Shown: positions 35,427 to 44,829, counted from the stretch's first letter. The stretch: 64,000 nt of DNA from Streptomyces sclerotialus (GCF_040907265.1 NZ_JBFOHP010000002.1:5456001-5520000), one strand, 5' to 3'. Notes: generated from the sequence alone by a model not told the origin. Numbers and translations: made by a program.

Positions 35427-35663
35427 CTAACCGACGGTCGGGGCCGGATCCGTGCCCGGGACGGACGCTTGCGCATCCTTGGGGAGGGCAGCTTCGTTCC
35501 CTTCGGAATCCGGGATCTTGAAGGGGTTCGTCGCCGGAGACGGCGATGCTGCGGTGGCACGGCGGGGTGCCCCTTCCGGGGCGGAGAACAACGAGGTCAG
35601 GTCGATGAGACGGCTCCCATTCGTGACAAGGACATAGCGGGATGGCGTGCCGTGACCGGGCAC
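35427..35663 (-). CDS. Possible small hypothetical protein
   Basis: 78 residues from GTG 35663, 7 bases after the stop of the next minus-strand gene. It is rich in Pro, Ala and Ser with the string NPFKIPDSEGNEAALP. Third-position GC is lower than for neighbouring genes and no ribosome site is convincing. It may be non-coding. Confidence 0.3.
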   Translation of the reverse strand: MPGHGTPSRYVLVTNGSRLIDLTSLFSAPEGAPRRATAASPSPATNPFKIPDSEGNEAALPKDAQASVPGTDPAPTVG

Positions 35664-35670
35664 AGAGGTC

Positions 35671-35892
35671 CTACAGCTTGCTCATCTTGGCGTACGGGCT
35701 CGTGATGCGCTTCTGCGCCGAAGTGAAGTCCACGAGCACCGTGAGCCCGTTCTCGATGCCGATCACGCGGCCGAGTCCGTACATGTCGTGTGTGACCCGG
35801 TCGCCCACGGCGAACTGCTCGCACGGCAGAGGGGCCGGGGCCTTGAAGGGGCTGGTAGGCAGATACCGCTTTGAGGCGGCTGGCTTTGTCAT
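35671..35892 (-). CDS. Conserved small Streptomyces protein, CarD/Tudor-like fold segment
   Basis: 73 residues, MTKPAASKRYLPTSP at the N-terminus. The middle part, FAVGDRVTHDMYGLGRVIGIEN, resembles the SH3/Tudor-like start of CarD and PcrA/UvrD C-terminal segments (VGDxVxHxxxGxGxV), a fold that contacts RNA polymerase. No other domain. A GGTGG precedes the ATG. Function unknown, but the motif suggests a nucleic-acid or polymerase-associated role. Confidence 0.75.
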   Translation of the reverse strand: MTKPAASKRYLPTSPFKAPAPLPCEQFAVGDRVTHDMYGLGRVIGIENGLTVLVDFTSAQKRITSPYAKMSKL

Positions 35893-36488
35893 TGCCACCA
35901 GTATGCGGCTGCTTGCCTCTTTCTGCCATGGTTTTCGCGTCCGCCGTCGACTCGGACCCGGACGGCTGGACGGCGAGGACCGCTGCACCAGCTCGACGGG
36001 CGGGGTCTCCTCTGCCCGCGGGCAAGGCCGCCCCACGCCGTTCGGCCTGGAGCACGCCTGTTTCCGCAGTCGTCCGGCGGAGGGCCGGCCGTCTCGGTGA
36101 AGGTCGTCGTGCGGTGTGTCGGCGGTACGGCGGAACTCGGTGTCGATGCGCTGAACTTCTTCGAGCTGGTCTTCGAGGACGACGATGCGGCAAGCTGCCT
36201 CGACGGGGCGCCCTGGTCGATGAGTTCGCGCGCCGGCCGCGATCCGCAGCTGGTGGCGGGAGTGACGCCGGTGCCCGCCCGCGGGCCGGAGCGGGGTGAT
36301 GAGGCGAGCCTCTCCGACGGCGCGGAGGAAGCCGGGAGTGGCGTCGATCAGCTCAGCGGCCCGCCCCGTCGTGCTGCCGAGGCCTCGCCGTCACGGCAGC
36401 CCGGCGACAGACGACGAGGGCCCTCCCGGAGCTTACCGAGAGGGCCCTCGTGGCGGTTCGAGTACGGGCCTTGCTGCCGGCCCGTCGG
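35893..36488. other. 596-base region without a clear gene
   Basis: Open frames on both strands (for example + from 36097) lack a ribosome site, family motif or good codon bias. Composition is patchy and may represent decayed sequence. A terminator hairpin sits at its right end. Confidence 0.4.
36415..36450 (-). terminator. Terminator downstream of the 104-residue gene
   Basis: CGAGGGCCCTC (36415-36425) pairs with GAGGGCCCTCG (36440-36450), 11-bp stem, 14-base loop, 38 bases past the minus-strand stop. Confidence 0.65.
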
Positions 36489-36803
36489 TCAGGCGGGCCC
36501 GGTGGTGCCGAGCATCGCGGAGGCCCACTGCTGGGGAGTGAGGGGGTGCGTGGGAACGGGGCGCTGGGCAAGGCCGCGACAGGTGAAGCCGAGGAGGGTC
36601 ATGGCCCGGACCACCTCGCCGGCGCTGAAGTCGCGGCGGTCCTGGCGGGTGATGACCTGGCCGACCTGTTTGACGGGATACCGGTGGCGGCCGATGATCA
36701 CGGACTCGCCGACCACGACCGGTTCGGGCTCGATGTCCTTCATCGCCGCCAGCACCCCACTCCTGGTCAGGTCGAACGGGAAACGGGCGATGACGCAGCG
36801 CAT
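36489..36803 (-). CDS. Conserved hypothetical protein linked to cold-shock genes
   Basis: 104 residues, MRCVIARFPFDLTRSGV at the start, no membrane segment; a beta-rich first half (VVVGESVIIGRHRYPVKQVGQVIT) and a helical second half. I recognise it as a conserved Streptomyces protein found near DEAD-box helicase and CspA genes, but no function is known. It lies 95 bases downstream of the helicase and in the same direction. Confidence 0.75.
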   Translation of the reverse strand: MRCVIARFPFDLTRSGVLAAMKDIEPEPVVVGESVIIGRHRYPVKQVGQVITRQDRRDFSAGEVVRAMTLLGFTCRGLAQRPVPTHPLTPQQWASAMLGTTGPA

Positions 36804-36898
36804 GATGCCTCACAGGAAGAAGGGGGCTTACCGGGATCAGGTGTCTGTGTCCGGACCATCGTCAGAAGTGCCTGCCGTGGAGGCGGGCCGGTTTCCGC

Positions 36899-38383
36899 TC
36901 AGGTGTTGCCGACTGCCCGGCCGAGGGCGGACCGCCGCACCGGTGTGTGCCGGGCCGTCGAACGGGGGCGGCGCCGGCCTGCGGTTCCGGCACTGCCGCG
37001 CCGGGAGTGTTCGGTTGCCGGGGCGGTGATGACCACGGGAATGCCCGAGGGCGCCTGGGCACCTGTGATGCGGGTCAAGGCCTCTTCGCCCGAGTGGACC
37101 TGGGTGGTCTGCGGGCGGATGCCCGCGTCCGCCATGAGGCGGAGCACCCCACGGCGCTGTTTCGGCATGACCAGGGTGACGACGCTGCCGGTCTCGCCGG
37201 CGCGGGCGGTGCGGCCGCCTCGGTGGAGGTAGTCCTTGTGGTCGGTGGGCGGGTCGACGTTGACGACGAGGTCGAGGCTGTCGATGTGGATGCCGCGCGC
37301 TGCGATGTTCGTCGCCACCAGCACGGTCACCTGCCCGTTCCTGAACTGCGTCAGGGTGCGGGTCCGCTGCGGCTGCGATTTGCCACCGTGCAGGGCCGCG
37401 GCTCGCACCCCACTGCGCAGCAGGTGCTGGGTCAGCCGGTCGACGGCGTGCTTGGTGTCCAGGAACATGAGCACCCGGCCCTCGCGTGCCGCGATCTCGG
37501 TCGTCGTCCGGTGTTTGTCGGCACCGTGCACATGGAGTACGTGGTGTTCCATCGTGCTGATCGCGCCTGCGCACGGATCGACGGAGTGGACCACCGGGTC
37601 GGTCAGGTAGCGCCGGACCAGCAGGTCGACGTTGTGGTCGAGAGTGGCGGAGAACAGCATCCGCTGGCCCTCGGGGTGCACCTCGTCCAGGAGCGCGGTG
37701 ACCTGGGGCAGGAAGCCCATGTCGGTCATCTGGTCCGCTTCGTCGAGGACCGTGATGCCGACCTGGTCCAGCCGGCAGTCACCGCGGTCGACGAGGTCCT
37801 TCAGCCGGCCCGGGGTCGCGACGACGACCTCGGCCCCGGTGCGCAGAGCGCCGGACTGCTTGCCGATCGACACCCCGCCGATCACCGTGGTCAGCCGCAG
37901 TTCCACCGAGCGGGCGTAGGGGGCGAGCGCAATGGTGACCTGCTGCGCCAGTTCGCGGGTGGGCACGAGGACCAGCGCCAGCGGCTGCCGGGGCTCGGCG
38001 CGCCGTCCGGCCGTCCGGGCCAGCAGGGGGAGGCCGAAGGCGAGGGTCTTGCCGGAACCGGTGCGCCCGCGGCCGAGTACGTCACGGCCGGCAAGGGTGT
38101 TCGGCAGGGTCGCGCCCTGGATCGGGAACGGCACGGTCACGCCCTGCGCCCCGAGTGCGGCCAGTAGTTGCCCTGGCATGTCGAGGTCGGCGAAGGCCCC
38201 GACGGCGGGCAGTGCGGGGGTGATCGTGTCGGGGAGGGCGAACTCACCCGGGTCGGCGGTGGTGGTCCGGTGTCCGTAGCCGGCCGAACGGCGCCGGCCC
38301 CCGAAGCGGCTGCGGTCGTCCCCTGAGCCGGAACCGCCCTCACGGAGGCGGGCGGAACGGTCGTTCGTGTACGTGCGGTTCAT
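36899..38383 (-). CDS. DEAD-box RNA helicase
   Basis: 494 residues. Q motif (VTVPFPIQGATLP), motif I GRGRTGSGKT near 110-119, Ia PTRELAQQ, Ib TPGRL, II DEAD (VLDEADQMTDMG), III SAT, IV-VI including ARGIHIDSLDLVVN and HRGGRTARAG. The C-terminal tail is arginine-rich and the N-terminal 30 residues are Gly/Arg/Ser-rich, both RNA-binding in cold-shock helicases such as CsdA/RhlE. Start ATG 38383 has GAGGAAGG. Together with the cold-shock protein it suggests a low-temperature RNA-remodelling cluster. Confidence 0.9.
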   Translation of the reverse strand: MNRTYTNDRSARLREGGSGSGDDRSRFGGRRRSAGYGHRTTTADPGEFALPDTITPALPAVGAFADLDMPGQLLAALGAQGVTVPFPIQGATLPNTLAGRDVLGRGRTGSGKTLAFGLPLLARTAGRRAEPRQPLALVLVPTRELAQQVTIALAPYARSVELRLTTVIGGVSIGKQSGALRTGAEVVVATPGRLKDLVDRGDCRLDQVGITVLDEADQMTDMGFLPQVTALLDEVHPEGQRMLFSATLDHNVDLLVRRYLTDPVVHSVDPCAGAISTMEHHVLHVHGADKHRTTTEIAAREGRVLMFLDTKHAVDRLTQHLLRSGVRAAALHGGKSQPQRTRTLTQFRNGQVTVLVATNIAARGIHIDSLDLVVNVDPPTDHKDYLHRGGRTARAGETGSVVTLVMPKQRRGVLRLMADAGIRPQTTQVHSGEEALTRITGAQAPSGIPVVITAPATEHSRRGSAGTAGRRRPRSTARHTPVRRSALGRAVGNT

Positions 38384-38753
38384 GCGGAACCTTCCTCGAT
38401 GCGGCACGTATCAAGGAATTTCCGCAGCCGTGCGCGGTACGGAGAGTCGCAAGAATGAGCCGATGGAGTGCGAAAGCGAGTCGGCGCGGCGGAGAAATCC
38501 GCATATGCTCTCGCTGAAATGGGGGGCGCGCCTTACCGGGGAAGGTGAAGCGCCGGCCGAAATGGGCCCTGTCGGATATGCGTCCGGAGCCTCTGAAAAA
38601 GAGAATCTGCGTTCGATGAGGCCGGCGGATTCTCTGGGTGATCACGTGGTGCGCGAGATCGTCGCGGAGTGGCGCGGAAGGTCACGCCAGGAGCTGTGAC
38701 GGGTGGAGGCCCGCACCCCAAGGCGCGGGCCCCACACGTACCGCGGGTCGGCG
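38384..38753. other. Leader region between helicase and csp
   Basis: 370 bases, lower GC than average. A + strand open frame from ATG 38463 (78 codons) has poor codon bias and is probably not real. The helicase leader is long, as expected for cold-shock mRNAs. Confidence 0.45.
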
Positions 38754-38957
38754 TCAGGCCAGAACGATGTTCTCGGCCGTCGGGCCCTTCTGGCTCTGCG
38801 CGACGTCGAAGGTCACCTTCTGGCCTTCGACGAGCTCGCGGAAGCCCTGGGCGGCGATGTTCGAGTAGTGGGCGAACACGTCAGGGCCGCCGTCCTCCTG
38901 CGCGATGAAGCCGAAACCCTTCTCGGCGTTGAACCACTTCACGGTGCCGGATGCCAT
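38754..38957 (-). CDS. Cold-shock protein (CspA family)
   Basis: 67 residues, a complete single [20 protein letters not shown] (RNP1 KGFGFI) and DVFAHYS (RNP2-like VFAHY). It binds single-stranded RNA and DNA as an RNA chaperone. GAAGGAG precedes the ATG. The mRNA leader carries a 10-bp stem-loop 25 bases upstream (separate entry). Confidence 0.93.
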   Translation of the reverse strand: MASGTVKWFNAEKGFGFIAQEDGGPDVFAHYSNIAAQGFRELVEGQKVTFDVAQSQKGPTAENIVLA

Positions 38958-39476
38958 GTCGATCTCCTTCGGGGCAGTGCCAGGAGTCCGCACTGTGCGG
39001 ACTCCGTGTCGCCGCAATGATTGCCCCGTCCGGAAATTGATCCGGTAGTACAGAAGCGCCCCCACCGGCGCGAAATCTCGGTGAGCCGCTCAAAGTTTTG
39101 GGAACCACAACTGCAACCGATATGGACAGTAGCACGGCGAGGCCGGGCCCGCATGGTGCTTGTTCGGTTCCCTCTGTTGTGCGCGGTGGGCCGGCCGTGC
39201 GTCGCGTTGATTTCTCACTTCGCCGCGACAGATATTCGTCCTGCTGACCCGAGAGGGTTTTTGCTTCCGGAAAATCCCGCCGCACGGTTCCGGCGGGCAC
39301 CGCGGCACCGCAGGCGGCTGAGGGCGGGCGGGCGTCGGACAGGTCGGGTGCGTCCTCGGCCACGCTTCGGGCTCGCGATCGCGCTGCGGGTCCACGCTCA
39401 CCTGCGGCCGGGAAGACGACCGCACCCGGCCGCCGTGCCGCCGTGTGCGGCGGCTGCGGACCGGGTGCGGACAGGT
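38958..39476. other. csp leader and intergenic region up to the sodN terminator
   Basis: 519 bases. The part next to csp contains a 10-bp hairpin; 39020-39260 is unusually AT-rich for this genome and probably includes the csp promoter. No gene found. Confidence 0.5.
38983..39005 (-). promoter_or_regulatory. Stem-loop in the csp 5' leader
   Basis: GGAGTCCGCA (38983-38992), loop CTG, TGCGGACTCC (38996-39005): perfect 10-bp stem, 25 bases upstream of the csp start. It could act in temperature-dependent translation or mRNA stability. Confidence 0.5.
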
Positions 39477-39514
39477 GAGCCGTCCGGCCTGCGCAAGCGC
39501 GGGCCGGACGGCTC
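39477..39514 (-). terminator. Terminator of sodN
   Basis: GAGCCGTCCGGCC (39477-39489) pairs with GGCCGGACGGCTC (39502-39514), 13-bp stem, 12-base loop, 10 bases past the sodN stop. Confidence 0.75.
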
Positions 39515-39524
39515 AGGGCCGGGT

Positions 39525-39920
39525 TCAGCCCTGCTTGGTCTCCCAGAAGATCTTGTCGATCTGGGCGATGTAGTCCAGGGCCTTCTGGCCGGTGGCGGGG
39601 TCGTTCGAGCCCTTGGCGGCCGAGAGGGCCTTGAGGGTGTCGTTGACCAGCTGGTGCAGCTCCGGGTACTTCTCGAAGTGCGGGGGCTTGAAGTAGTCGC
39701 TCCACAGCACCGAGACGTGGTGCTTGGCCAGCTCCGCGCGCTGCTCCTTGATGAGGACGGCGCGGGTGCGGAAGTCCGCATCCTCGTTGGCCTGGTACTT
39801 CTCCTGCACGGCCTTGACCGACTCGGCCTCGATACGGGCCTGGGCCGGGTCGTAGACACCGCAGGGCAGGTCGCAGTGGGCGCTGACCTTCACCTTGGGG
39901 GCGAACAGGCGGGAAAGCAT
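39525..39920 (-). CDS. sodN: Nickel superoxide dismutase precursor
   Basis: 131 residues. A 14-residue leader (MLSRLFAPKVKVSA) is removed before the nickel hook HCDLPCGVY; the new N-terminal His plus the two Cys bind Ni. The four-helix-bundle remainder is complete. It detoxifies cytoplasmic superoxide. In S. coelicolor its mRNA 5' end is targeted by the small RNA s-SodF when nickel is scarce (family knowledge). AGGAAGGA precedes the ATG. It is divergent from sodX. Confidence 0.95.
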   Translation of the reverse strand: MLSRLFAPKVKVSAHCDLPCGVYDPAQARIEAESVKAVQEKYQANEDADFRTRAVLIKEQRAELAKHHVSVLWSDYFKPPHFEKYPELHQLVNDTLKALSAAKGSNDPATGQKALDYIAQIDKIFWETKQG

Positions 39921-40061
39921 GTTCAGTCCTTCCTCGTGATCGTCTTCTCAGGTGCGAGATTACTCGGTACGGGAAGCCTTTTCTCGGGTGCCCCGGGGGT
40001 CTTAGGGCAAAAGTCCAGTGTCAGGCTGGGACTGGTGGAGGAACGGACCGGGAGGTGCCGG

Positions 40062-40529
40062 ATGCCGGAGCAGGTGCATGAGCGCTGGCCCGATCAGGAA
40101 CACGAGCAGGGCCGGGAGGGCAGGGGACCGCTCCGGACGATCGGCCTGGCGGAGGTGTACAACCCCTCGATGGTGCCTACGCTGCACCCCGGCGACCAGC
40201 TGGTGGTCAAGTACGGCGCGGCGGTGCGGCCGGGGGACGTGATCGTGCTGAAGCACCCCTTCCGGCAGGACCTGCTCATCGTCAAACGGGCGGTGGAGCG
40301 GCGTACGGGTGGCTGGTGGGTCCAGGGGGACAACCCCTACGTGGCGAACGACAGCCGGGAGTTCGGCACGGTGCCCGACGAGCTGGTAGTGGCCAGGGCG
40401 TGGCTGCGGGTGCGGCCGCCGCGGGACGTCCGGCGGTCGGTCACCGGCGTGCTGTCCTGGGCGGTGTCGGCGGTCCGTCCCGTCCGGCCGCTGCGTCCGG
40501 CGCGGGGGACCAAGGCCGCCCGGCGTTAG
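40062..40529 (+). CDS. sodX: SodX, signal-peptidase-like processing protease for NiSOD
   Basis: 155 residues, S26-type fold: catalytic Ser in EVYNPSMVPTL and Lys in LLIVKRAVER, with the closing motif GDNPYVANDSREFG. It has no membrane anchor at the N-terminus, consistent with a cytoplasmic maturation role on the SodN leader. GGGAGGTGCCGG precedes ATG 40062. It lies 141 bases from divergent sodN. Its end overlaps the convergent CGNR gene by 4 bases. Confidence 0.9.
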   Translation: MPEQVHERWPDQEHEQGREGRGPLRTIGLAEVYNPSMVPTLHPGDQLVVKYGAAVRPGDVIVLKHPFRQDLLIVKRAVERRTGGWWVQGDNPYVANDSREFGTVPDELVVARAWLRVRPPRDVRRSVTGVLSWAVSAVRPVRPLRPARGTKAARR

Positions 40530-41146
40530 CCGTCCGCGTTCCCCGGCTCCCCGGGGGCCGGGTCCGGCTCCGGGTGGGCGCCGGCGGCCTCCTGGCGCTT
40601 GCGGGCGCGGTAGGCCGCGACGTTGGCGCGGGTAGCGCAGCGGTCGGAGCAGTAGCGCCGGGAGCGGTTGGTGGAGGTGTCGAGGTAGGCGTTGCGGCAC
40701 GGCGCCGCCCGGCAGATGCCGAGCCGGTCCACGCCCAGGTCGGTGAGGTGGACGGCCAGGCCCATGCAGGCCGTGGCCGTGTAGCCGGCGGTGGCGTTGG
40801 CGGCGTGGTCGGCGATGTGCAGGTGCCAGTCGGGGCGCCCGTCGGCGTCCCGCATCTCGTGCCCGGAGATCTGCGGACTGACCGGGTACTCCATCAGCAG
40901 GGCGTTGAGCAGGTCGACGGCGAGCGTCTCGTCCCCGGCGTCGGCCGCCTCGAAGACGGCGCGCAGCCGGCCGCGGACGGCGCGCAGGCGCGTCACGTCG
41001 GCCTCGGTGGCCCGCCGTGCGGTGGTCTGCGCCGCGCCGAACAGGGCCCGTACCGCCTCGACCGAGGTGAGGGTGTCGCCGCCGCGCTCCGGCTGCTCGC
41101 TGTTGATCAGCCGCACGGCATAATCCGAGTAATAGGCCAGTTCCAC
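40526..41146 (-). CDS. CGNR zinc-finger protein (ABATE-domain regulator)
   Basis: 206 residues. N-terminal ABATE-type domain (about 1-140), then a C-terminal CGNR-like zinc finger reading CRAAPCRNAYLDTSTNRSRRYCSDRC, in which the motif itself is CRNA rather than CGNR. Usually a stress-linked DNA-binding regulator. GTG 41146 start. The C-terminal tail is acidic/proline-rich (PEPDPAPGEPG). Confidence 0.85.
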   Translation of the reverse strand: MELAYYSDYAVRLINSEQPERGGDTLTSVEAVRALFGAAQTTARRATEADVTRLRAVRGRLRAVFEAADAGDETLAVDLLNALLMEYPVSPQISGHEMRDADGRPDWHLHIADHAANATAGYTATACMGLAVHLTDLGVDRLGICRAAPCRNAYLDTSTNRSRRYCSDRCATRANVAAYRARKRQEAAGAHPEPDPAPGEPGNADG

Positions 41147-41237
41147 TTGTAGTCCTTACCGGGCGCGGGCTAGTCTGCGTGCAGAGCCCGTAATGGGCAT
41201 TGTCTGTTCGAGGGTATTACAGGCGGGAGGGGTTCCG

Positions 41238-41999
41238 GTGACCGAGGCCGTGACTCAGGCGGACTGGCAGGCCTGGCAGGAGAGTTGGGACCGGCAGCAG
41301 GAGTGGTACCTGCCGGACCGCGAGGAGCGGTTCCGGGTGATGGTGGACATGGTCGAGGCGGTGGCGGGCCCCGAGCCACGGGTCCTCGATCTCGCGTGCG
41401 GTACGGGCAGTATCACCGACCGGCTGTTCAAGCGGCTGCCGGGAGCCGTCAGTACGGGCGTCGACCTGGACCCGGCGCTGCTGGCCATCGCGGAGGGGTA
41501 CTTCGCGGGCGACGAGCGGGTGACCTTCGTCCGCGCCGACCTGAAGGACCCGGAGTGGCCGGCGAAGCTGCCGTACGACTCCTACGACGCGGTGCTCACC
41601 GCCACCGCGCTGCACTGGCTGCACGCCGATGAGCTGACCGTGCTGTACGGGCAGCTCGCGGGCCTGGTCCGGGAGGGCGGCGTCTTCCTGAACGCCGACC
41701 ACATGCCGGACCCGGCGACGCCCCGGCTGAACGCCGCGGACCGGGCGCAGCGGCACGCCCGCATGGACGCGGCCAAGGCGGCCGGCGCGGTGGACTGGAA
41801 GGAATGGTGGGCGCTGGCCGCCGCCGACCCGGTGCTGGCCGGGCCGACCGCCGAACGGTTCGAGATCTACGGCGAGCACGCGGAAGGCGAGACCCCCTCG
41901 GCGGCGTGGCACGCACAGACCCTCCGGGACGCCGGCTTCGCGGAGGCCCGCACGGTCTGGGCGTCGCCGTCGGACGCGATGGTGCTGGGGCTGAAGTAG
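41238..41999 (+). CDS. SAM-dependent class I methyltransferase
   Basis: 253 residues with motif I VLDLACGTGSIT at about 49-60, acidic VDLDPALLAIAE loop and ATALHWLH later. A small-molecule methyltransferase; substrate not evident. GTG 41238 (MTEAVTQAD) with GGGAGG at 41225-41230 is preferred over an earlier in-frame start at 41193. It is divergent from the CGNR gene. Confidence 0.83.
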   Translation: MTEAVTQADWQAWQESWDRQQEWYLPDREERFRVMVDMVEAVAGPEPRVLDLACGTGSITDRLFKRLPGAVSTGVDLDPALLAIAEGYFAGDERVTFVRADLKDPEWPAKLPYDSYDAVLTATALHWLHADELTVLYGQLAGLVREGGVFLNADHMPDPATPRLNAADRAQRHARMDAAKAAGAVDWKEWWALAAADPVLAGPTAERFEIYGEHAEGETPSAAWHAQTLRDAGFAEARTVWASPSDAMVLGLK

Positions 42000-42014
42000 G
42001 CGGGGGGCGGTGAG

Positions 42015-42047
42015 GGGGGTGGTGCGGGATCGTCCCGCACCACCCCC
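42015..42047. terminator. Bidirectional terminator between methyltransferase and ABC operon
   Basis: GGGGGTGGTGCGGGA (42015-42029) pairs with TCCCGCACCACCCCC (42033-42047), a perfect 15-bp stem with a TCG loop. Confidence 0.8.
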
Positions 42048-42066
42048 TCGCCATCGGTCCGTCAGG

Positions 42067-42849
42067 TCAGAGCACCTTCGACAGGAACGACTTCGTGCGT
42101 TCGTGCTGCGGCTTGGTCAGGACGTCGCGCGGGTGGCCGGACTCGACGACCACGCCGTCGTCCATGAAGACCAGCGAGTCGCCGACCTCCCGGGCGAAGC
42201 CCATCTCGTGGGTGACCACGACCATGGTCATACCGTCCGCGGCCAGGTCCTTCATGACGTCCAGCACGTCGCCGACCAGCTCCGGGTCGAGCGCCGAGGT
42301 CGGCTCGTCGAAGAGCATCAGCTTGGGCTCCATGGCCAGCGCGCGGGCGATCGCCACGCGCTGCTGCTGGCCGCCGGAGAGCTGGGAGGGGTAGTTGCCG
42401 GCCTTGTCCTTCAGGCCCACCCGGTCCAGCAGCTTCATGGCGCGCTCGCGGGCCGAGGCCTTGGACTCGCCCTTGACCTGGACCGGCGCCTCCATGACGT
42501 TCTCCGCCGCGGTCAGGTGCGGGAAGAGGTTGAAGCGCTGGAAGACCATGCCGATGTCGCGGCGGCGCGCCGCGACCTCCTTGTCGCGCAGCTCGTACAG
42601 CTTGCCGTGGTGCTCGCGGTAGCCGACCAGCTCGCCGTCGACCGAGAGCCGCCCTGCGTTGATCTTCTCCAGGTGGTTGATGCAGCGCAGGAAGGTCGAC
42701 TTGCCGGAGCCGGACGGGCCGATCAGGCAGAAGACCTCCTTGGGCGCGACCTCCAGGTCGATGCCCTTGAGGATGTGCGCGGCACCGAAGGACTTGTGGA
42801 CGCCCTCGGCCTTCACCATGGGGACGGCCTTGTTGTTCTTGTCCGTCAT
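42067..42849 (-). CDS. Polar amino-acid ABC transporter ATP-binding protein
   Basis: 260 residues: Walker [11 protein letters not shown]-loop [10 protein letters not shown], signature LSGGQQQR, Walker [13 protein letters not shown] and H-switch VVTHEM. GlnQ/GluA type. It is the last gene of a three-gene operon; its ATG overlaps the permease stop (TGATG). It energises import of an amino acid such as glutamate or glutamine; exact ligand unknown. Confidence 0.92.
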   Translation of the reverse strand: MTDKNNKAVPMVKAEGVHKSFGAAHILKGIDLEVAPKEVFCLIGPSGSGKSTFLRCINHLEKINAGRLSVDGELVGYREHHGKLYELRDKEVAARRRDIGMVFQRFNLFPHLTAAENVMEAPVQVKGESKASARERAMKLLDRVGLKDKAGNYPSQLSGGQQQRVAIARALAMEPKLMLFDEPTSALDPELVGDVLDVMKDLAADGMTMVVVTHEMGFAREVGDSLVFMDDGVVVESGHPRDVLTKPQHERTKSFLSKVL

Positions 42850-43793
42850 CAGGCACCTCCAGCAGCAGAACGGTTGAAGCCGCCGGACAGCTTGGCCTTG
42901 GCCTTCTGCAGCGGGGTGAGCGGGAGCTGGCGGCTGGAGCCGCGGGCGTAGTGGCGCTCCAGGTAGTACTGGCCGACGCTGAGCACGCTGGTGGCGACCA
43001 GGTACCAGACGGCGGCGAGGATCAGCATCTCGACGACGACGCCGGAGTCCCGGCCGACGTTCTGTGCGGACTGCAGCAGGTCGTAGTACTGGACCGCGAT
43101 CACCAGCGAGGAGGTCTTCAGCATGTTGATGACCTCGTTGCCGGTCGGCGGCACGATGACGCGCATCGCCTGGGGCACGACGATGCGGCGCAGTGTCTTG
43201 CCGTGGCTCATGCCGAGCGCGTGCGCGGCCTCGGTCTGGCCCTCGTCGACGGCGTTCAGACCGGCGCGGCAGATCTCCGCCATGTACGCGGCCTCGTTCA
43301 GGCCGAGGCCCAGCAGCGCGCACAGGAACGGGGTCATGAAGTCCGCCCACTCGTCCTTGTAGATCGGCATGATGTCGATGTACTGGAACACCAGGCCGAG
43401 GTTGAACCACAGGAAGAGCTGCACGTAGACCGGCGTACCGCGGAAGAACCAGATGTAGAACCACGCGACGGTCGAGGTCACCGGGTTCTTGGACTGGCGC
43501 ATCACGGCGAGGATCACGCCGAGGACCACACCGATCACCATGGACAGCACGGTGATCAGGAGGGTGTTGCGCAGACCGCGCAGGATGTCCGCGTTGAAGA
43601 GGTAGTCGGGGATCGCGCCCCAGTTGACGTTGCCCGAGGCGAACGCCCGGACGAGCAGCGCGAGCAGGCCGATGACCACCAGGGCCGCGACCCAGCGGCC
43701 GTAGTGGCGCACGGGTATCGCCTTGATCGGCTCGGGCAGCGGCGGGGGAGCGTCCTGCGGCGGCCTGGCCGCCTTGTCGACGTCGACAGACAC
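42849..43793 (-). CDS. Polar amino-acid ABC transporter permease
   Basis: 314 residues, a HisM/GltJ-type protein. A proline-rich N-terminal tail of about 35 residues is followed by about six helices; the EAA-like loop [24 protein letters not shown] is clear. A single permease gene suggests a homodimeric channel. Start GTG 43793. Confidence 0.9.
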   Translation of the reverse strand: MSVDVDKAARPPQDAPPPLPEPIKAIPVRHYGRWVAALVVIGLLALLVRAFASGNVNWGAIPDYLFNADILRGLRNTLLITVLSMVIGVVLGVILAVMRQSKNPVTSTVAWFYIWFFRGTPVYVQLFLWFNLGLVFQYIDIMPIYKDEWADFMTPFLCALLGLGLNEAAYMAEICRAGLNAVDEGQTEAAHALGMSHGKTLRRIVVPQAMRVIVPPTGNEVINMLKTSSLVIAVQYYDLLQSAQNVGRDSGVVVEMLILAAVWYLVATSVLSVGQYYLERHYARGSSRQLPLTPLQKAKAKLSGGFNRSAAGGA

Positions 43794-43860
43794 GGGTGTT
43801 GCCTTTCGGGGTTCGGCGGAGTTCGGCGGGCGGGAAGGGACAGCGACTCGAGCGGCCGGC

Positions 43861-44829
43861 TCAGGAGCCGCCGTTGATCTTCACTTCCTTGACCCCGGCG
43901 TCCTTGACCTGCCACTTCTCGAGGACCTTGGCGTAGTCCCCGTTCTTGATGACCGCCTCCAGCGCGGCCTTGAGGGCGTCCCGCAGCTGCGGCTGGCTCT
44001 TCGGCACGGCGATGCCGTACGGAGCCGCCTCCACCTGGTCGCCGACCACCTCGAAGTCCTTGCCGCCGCCGGAGGTCTTCACGGCGTACGCGGCGACCGG
44101 GTAGTCGCTGGAGACCGCGTCCACGCCACCGGTGCGCAGCCGGGTCTGGGCCTCGGAGTCGTTGTCGAAGGCCTCGATGGAGATCTCCTCCTGACCGCCC
44201 TTCTTGCACTTCGCCGACTGGTCCTTGGCGTAGTCGTGCGAGACGGTGCCGCGCTGCACGGCGATGGACTTCCCGCAGAGGCCGTCCCAGTCCGAGACGG
44301 AGCCGCTCTTGCCCTTCTGGACGTAGAGGGAGACACCGGCGTTGAAGTAGTCGACGAAGTCGACGCCCTCGCCGATCTTCTTGCCGGTGGAGGAGTCGAT
44401 GCCCTGCTGGCGTTCCTTGGTGTCCGTCATCGCCGACATCGCGATGTCGTAGCGCTTGGACTTCAGACCGCCCATGAGGGTGTCGAAGGTGGCGTTGTTG
44501 AAATTGAGCTTGACGCCCAGCTGCTTGCTCATGGCCGCGGCGAGGTCGGGGTCGATGCCGACGATCGCGCCGTTCTTACGGAATTCCACCGGCTTGTACG
44601 TCGCGTCCGAACCGACCTGGAGGAAGCCCTTGTCCTGGACGGCCTTGGGGAGCTTCTTGAAGAGCGGGGCGTTCACGTCGCGGGTCTTCGCCGCCTCGCG
44701 GCGGGCTATCGCGGCGTCCGTCTGGTCGCCGCAGCCGCTGAGCAGGAGGGCGGCCACGACCGCTGTCGCTGCGCCGGCGGCCGTGCGTGACCTGCCGGAG
44801 GCCGGGCGACGGGTGGAGCTTGCGGTCAT
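43861..44829 (-). CDS. Amino-acid ABC transporter substrate-binding lipoprotein
   Basis: 322 residues. Lipoprotein signal peptide with lipobox LLLSGC (Cys at about 34), then a type 3 periplasmic binding domain: GFLQVGSDATYKPVEFRKNG, GIDPDLAAAMSKQLGV and PYGIAVPKSQPQLRDA. It captures a polar amino acid outside the membrane. AGGAGG precedes ATG 44829. First gene of the operon, 67 bases before the permease. Confidence 0.9.
   Translation of the reverse strand: MTASSTRRPASGRSRTAAGAATAVVAALLLSGCGDQTDAAIARREAAKTRDVNAPLFKKLPKAVQDKGFLQVGSDATYKPVEFRKNGAIVGIDPDLAAAMSKQLGVKLNFNNATFDTLMGGLKSKRYDIAMSAMTDTKERQQGIDSSTGKKIGEGVDFVDYFNAGVSLYVQKGKSGSVSDWDGLCGKSIAVQRGTVSHDYAKDQSAKCKKGGQEEISIEAFDNDSEAQTRLRTGGVDAVSSDYPVAAYAVKTSGGGKDFEVVGDQVEAAPYGIAVPKSQPQLRDALKAALEAVIKNGDYAKVLEKWQVKDAGVKEVKINGGS

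Noticed and set aside
36097..37029. 310-codon + frame
   Set aside because: Overlaps two supported minus-strand genes and lacks codon bias or motifs.
38463..38699. Possible 78-codon gene on the + strand
   Set aside because: Weak ribosome site, low third-position GC compared with real genes and no recognisable domain; it lies in the helicase leader region.
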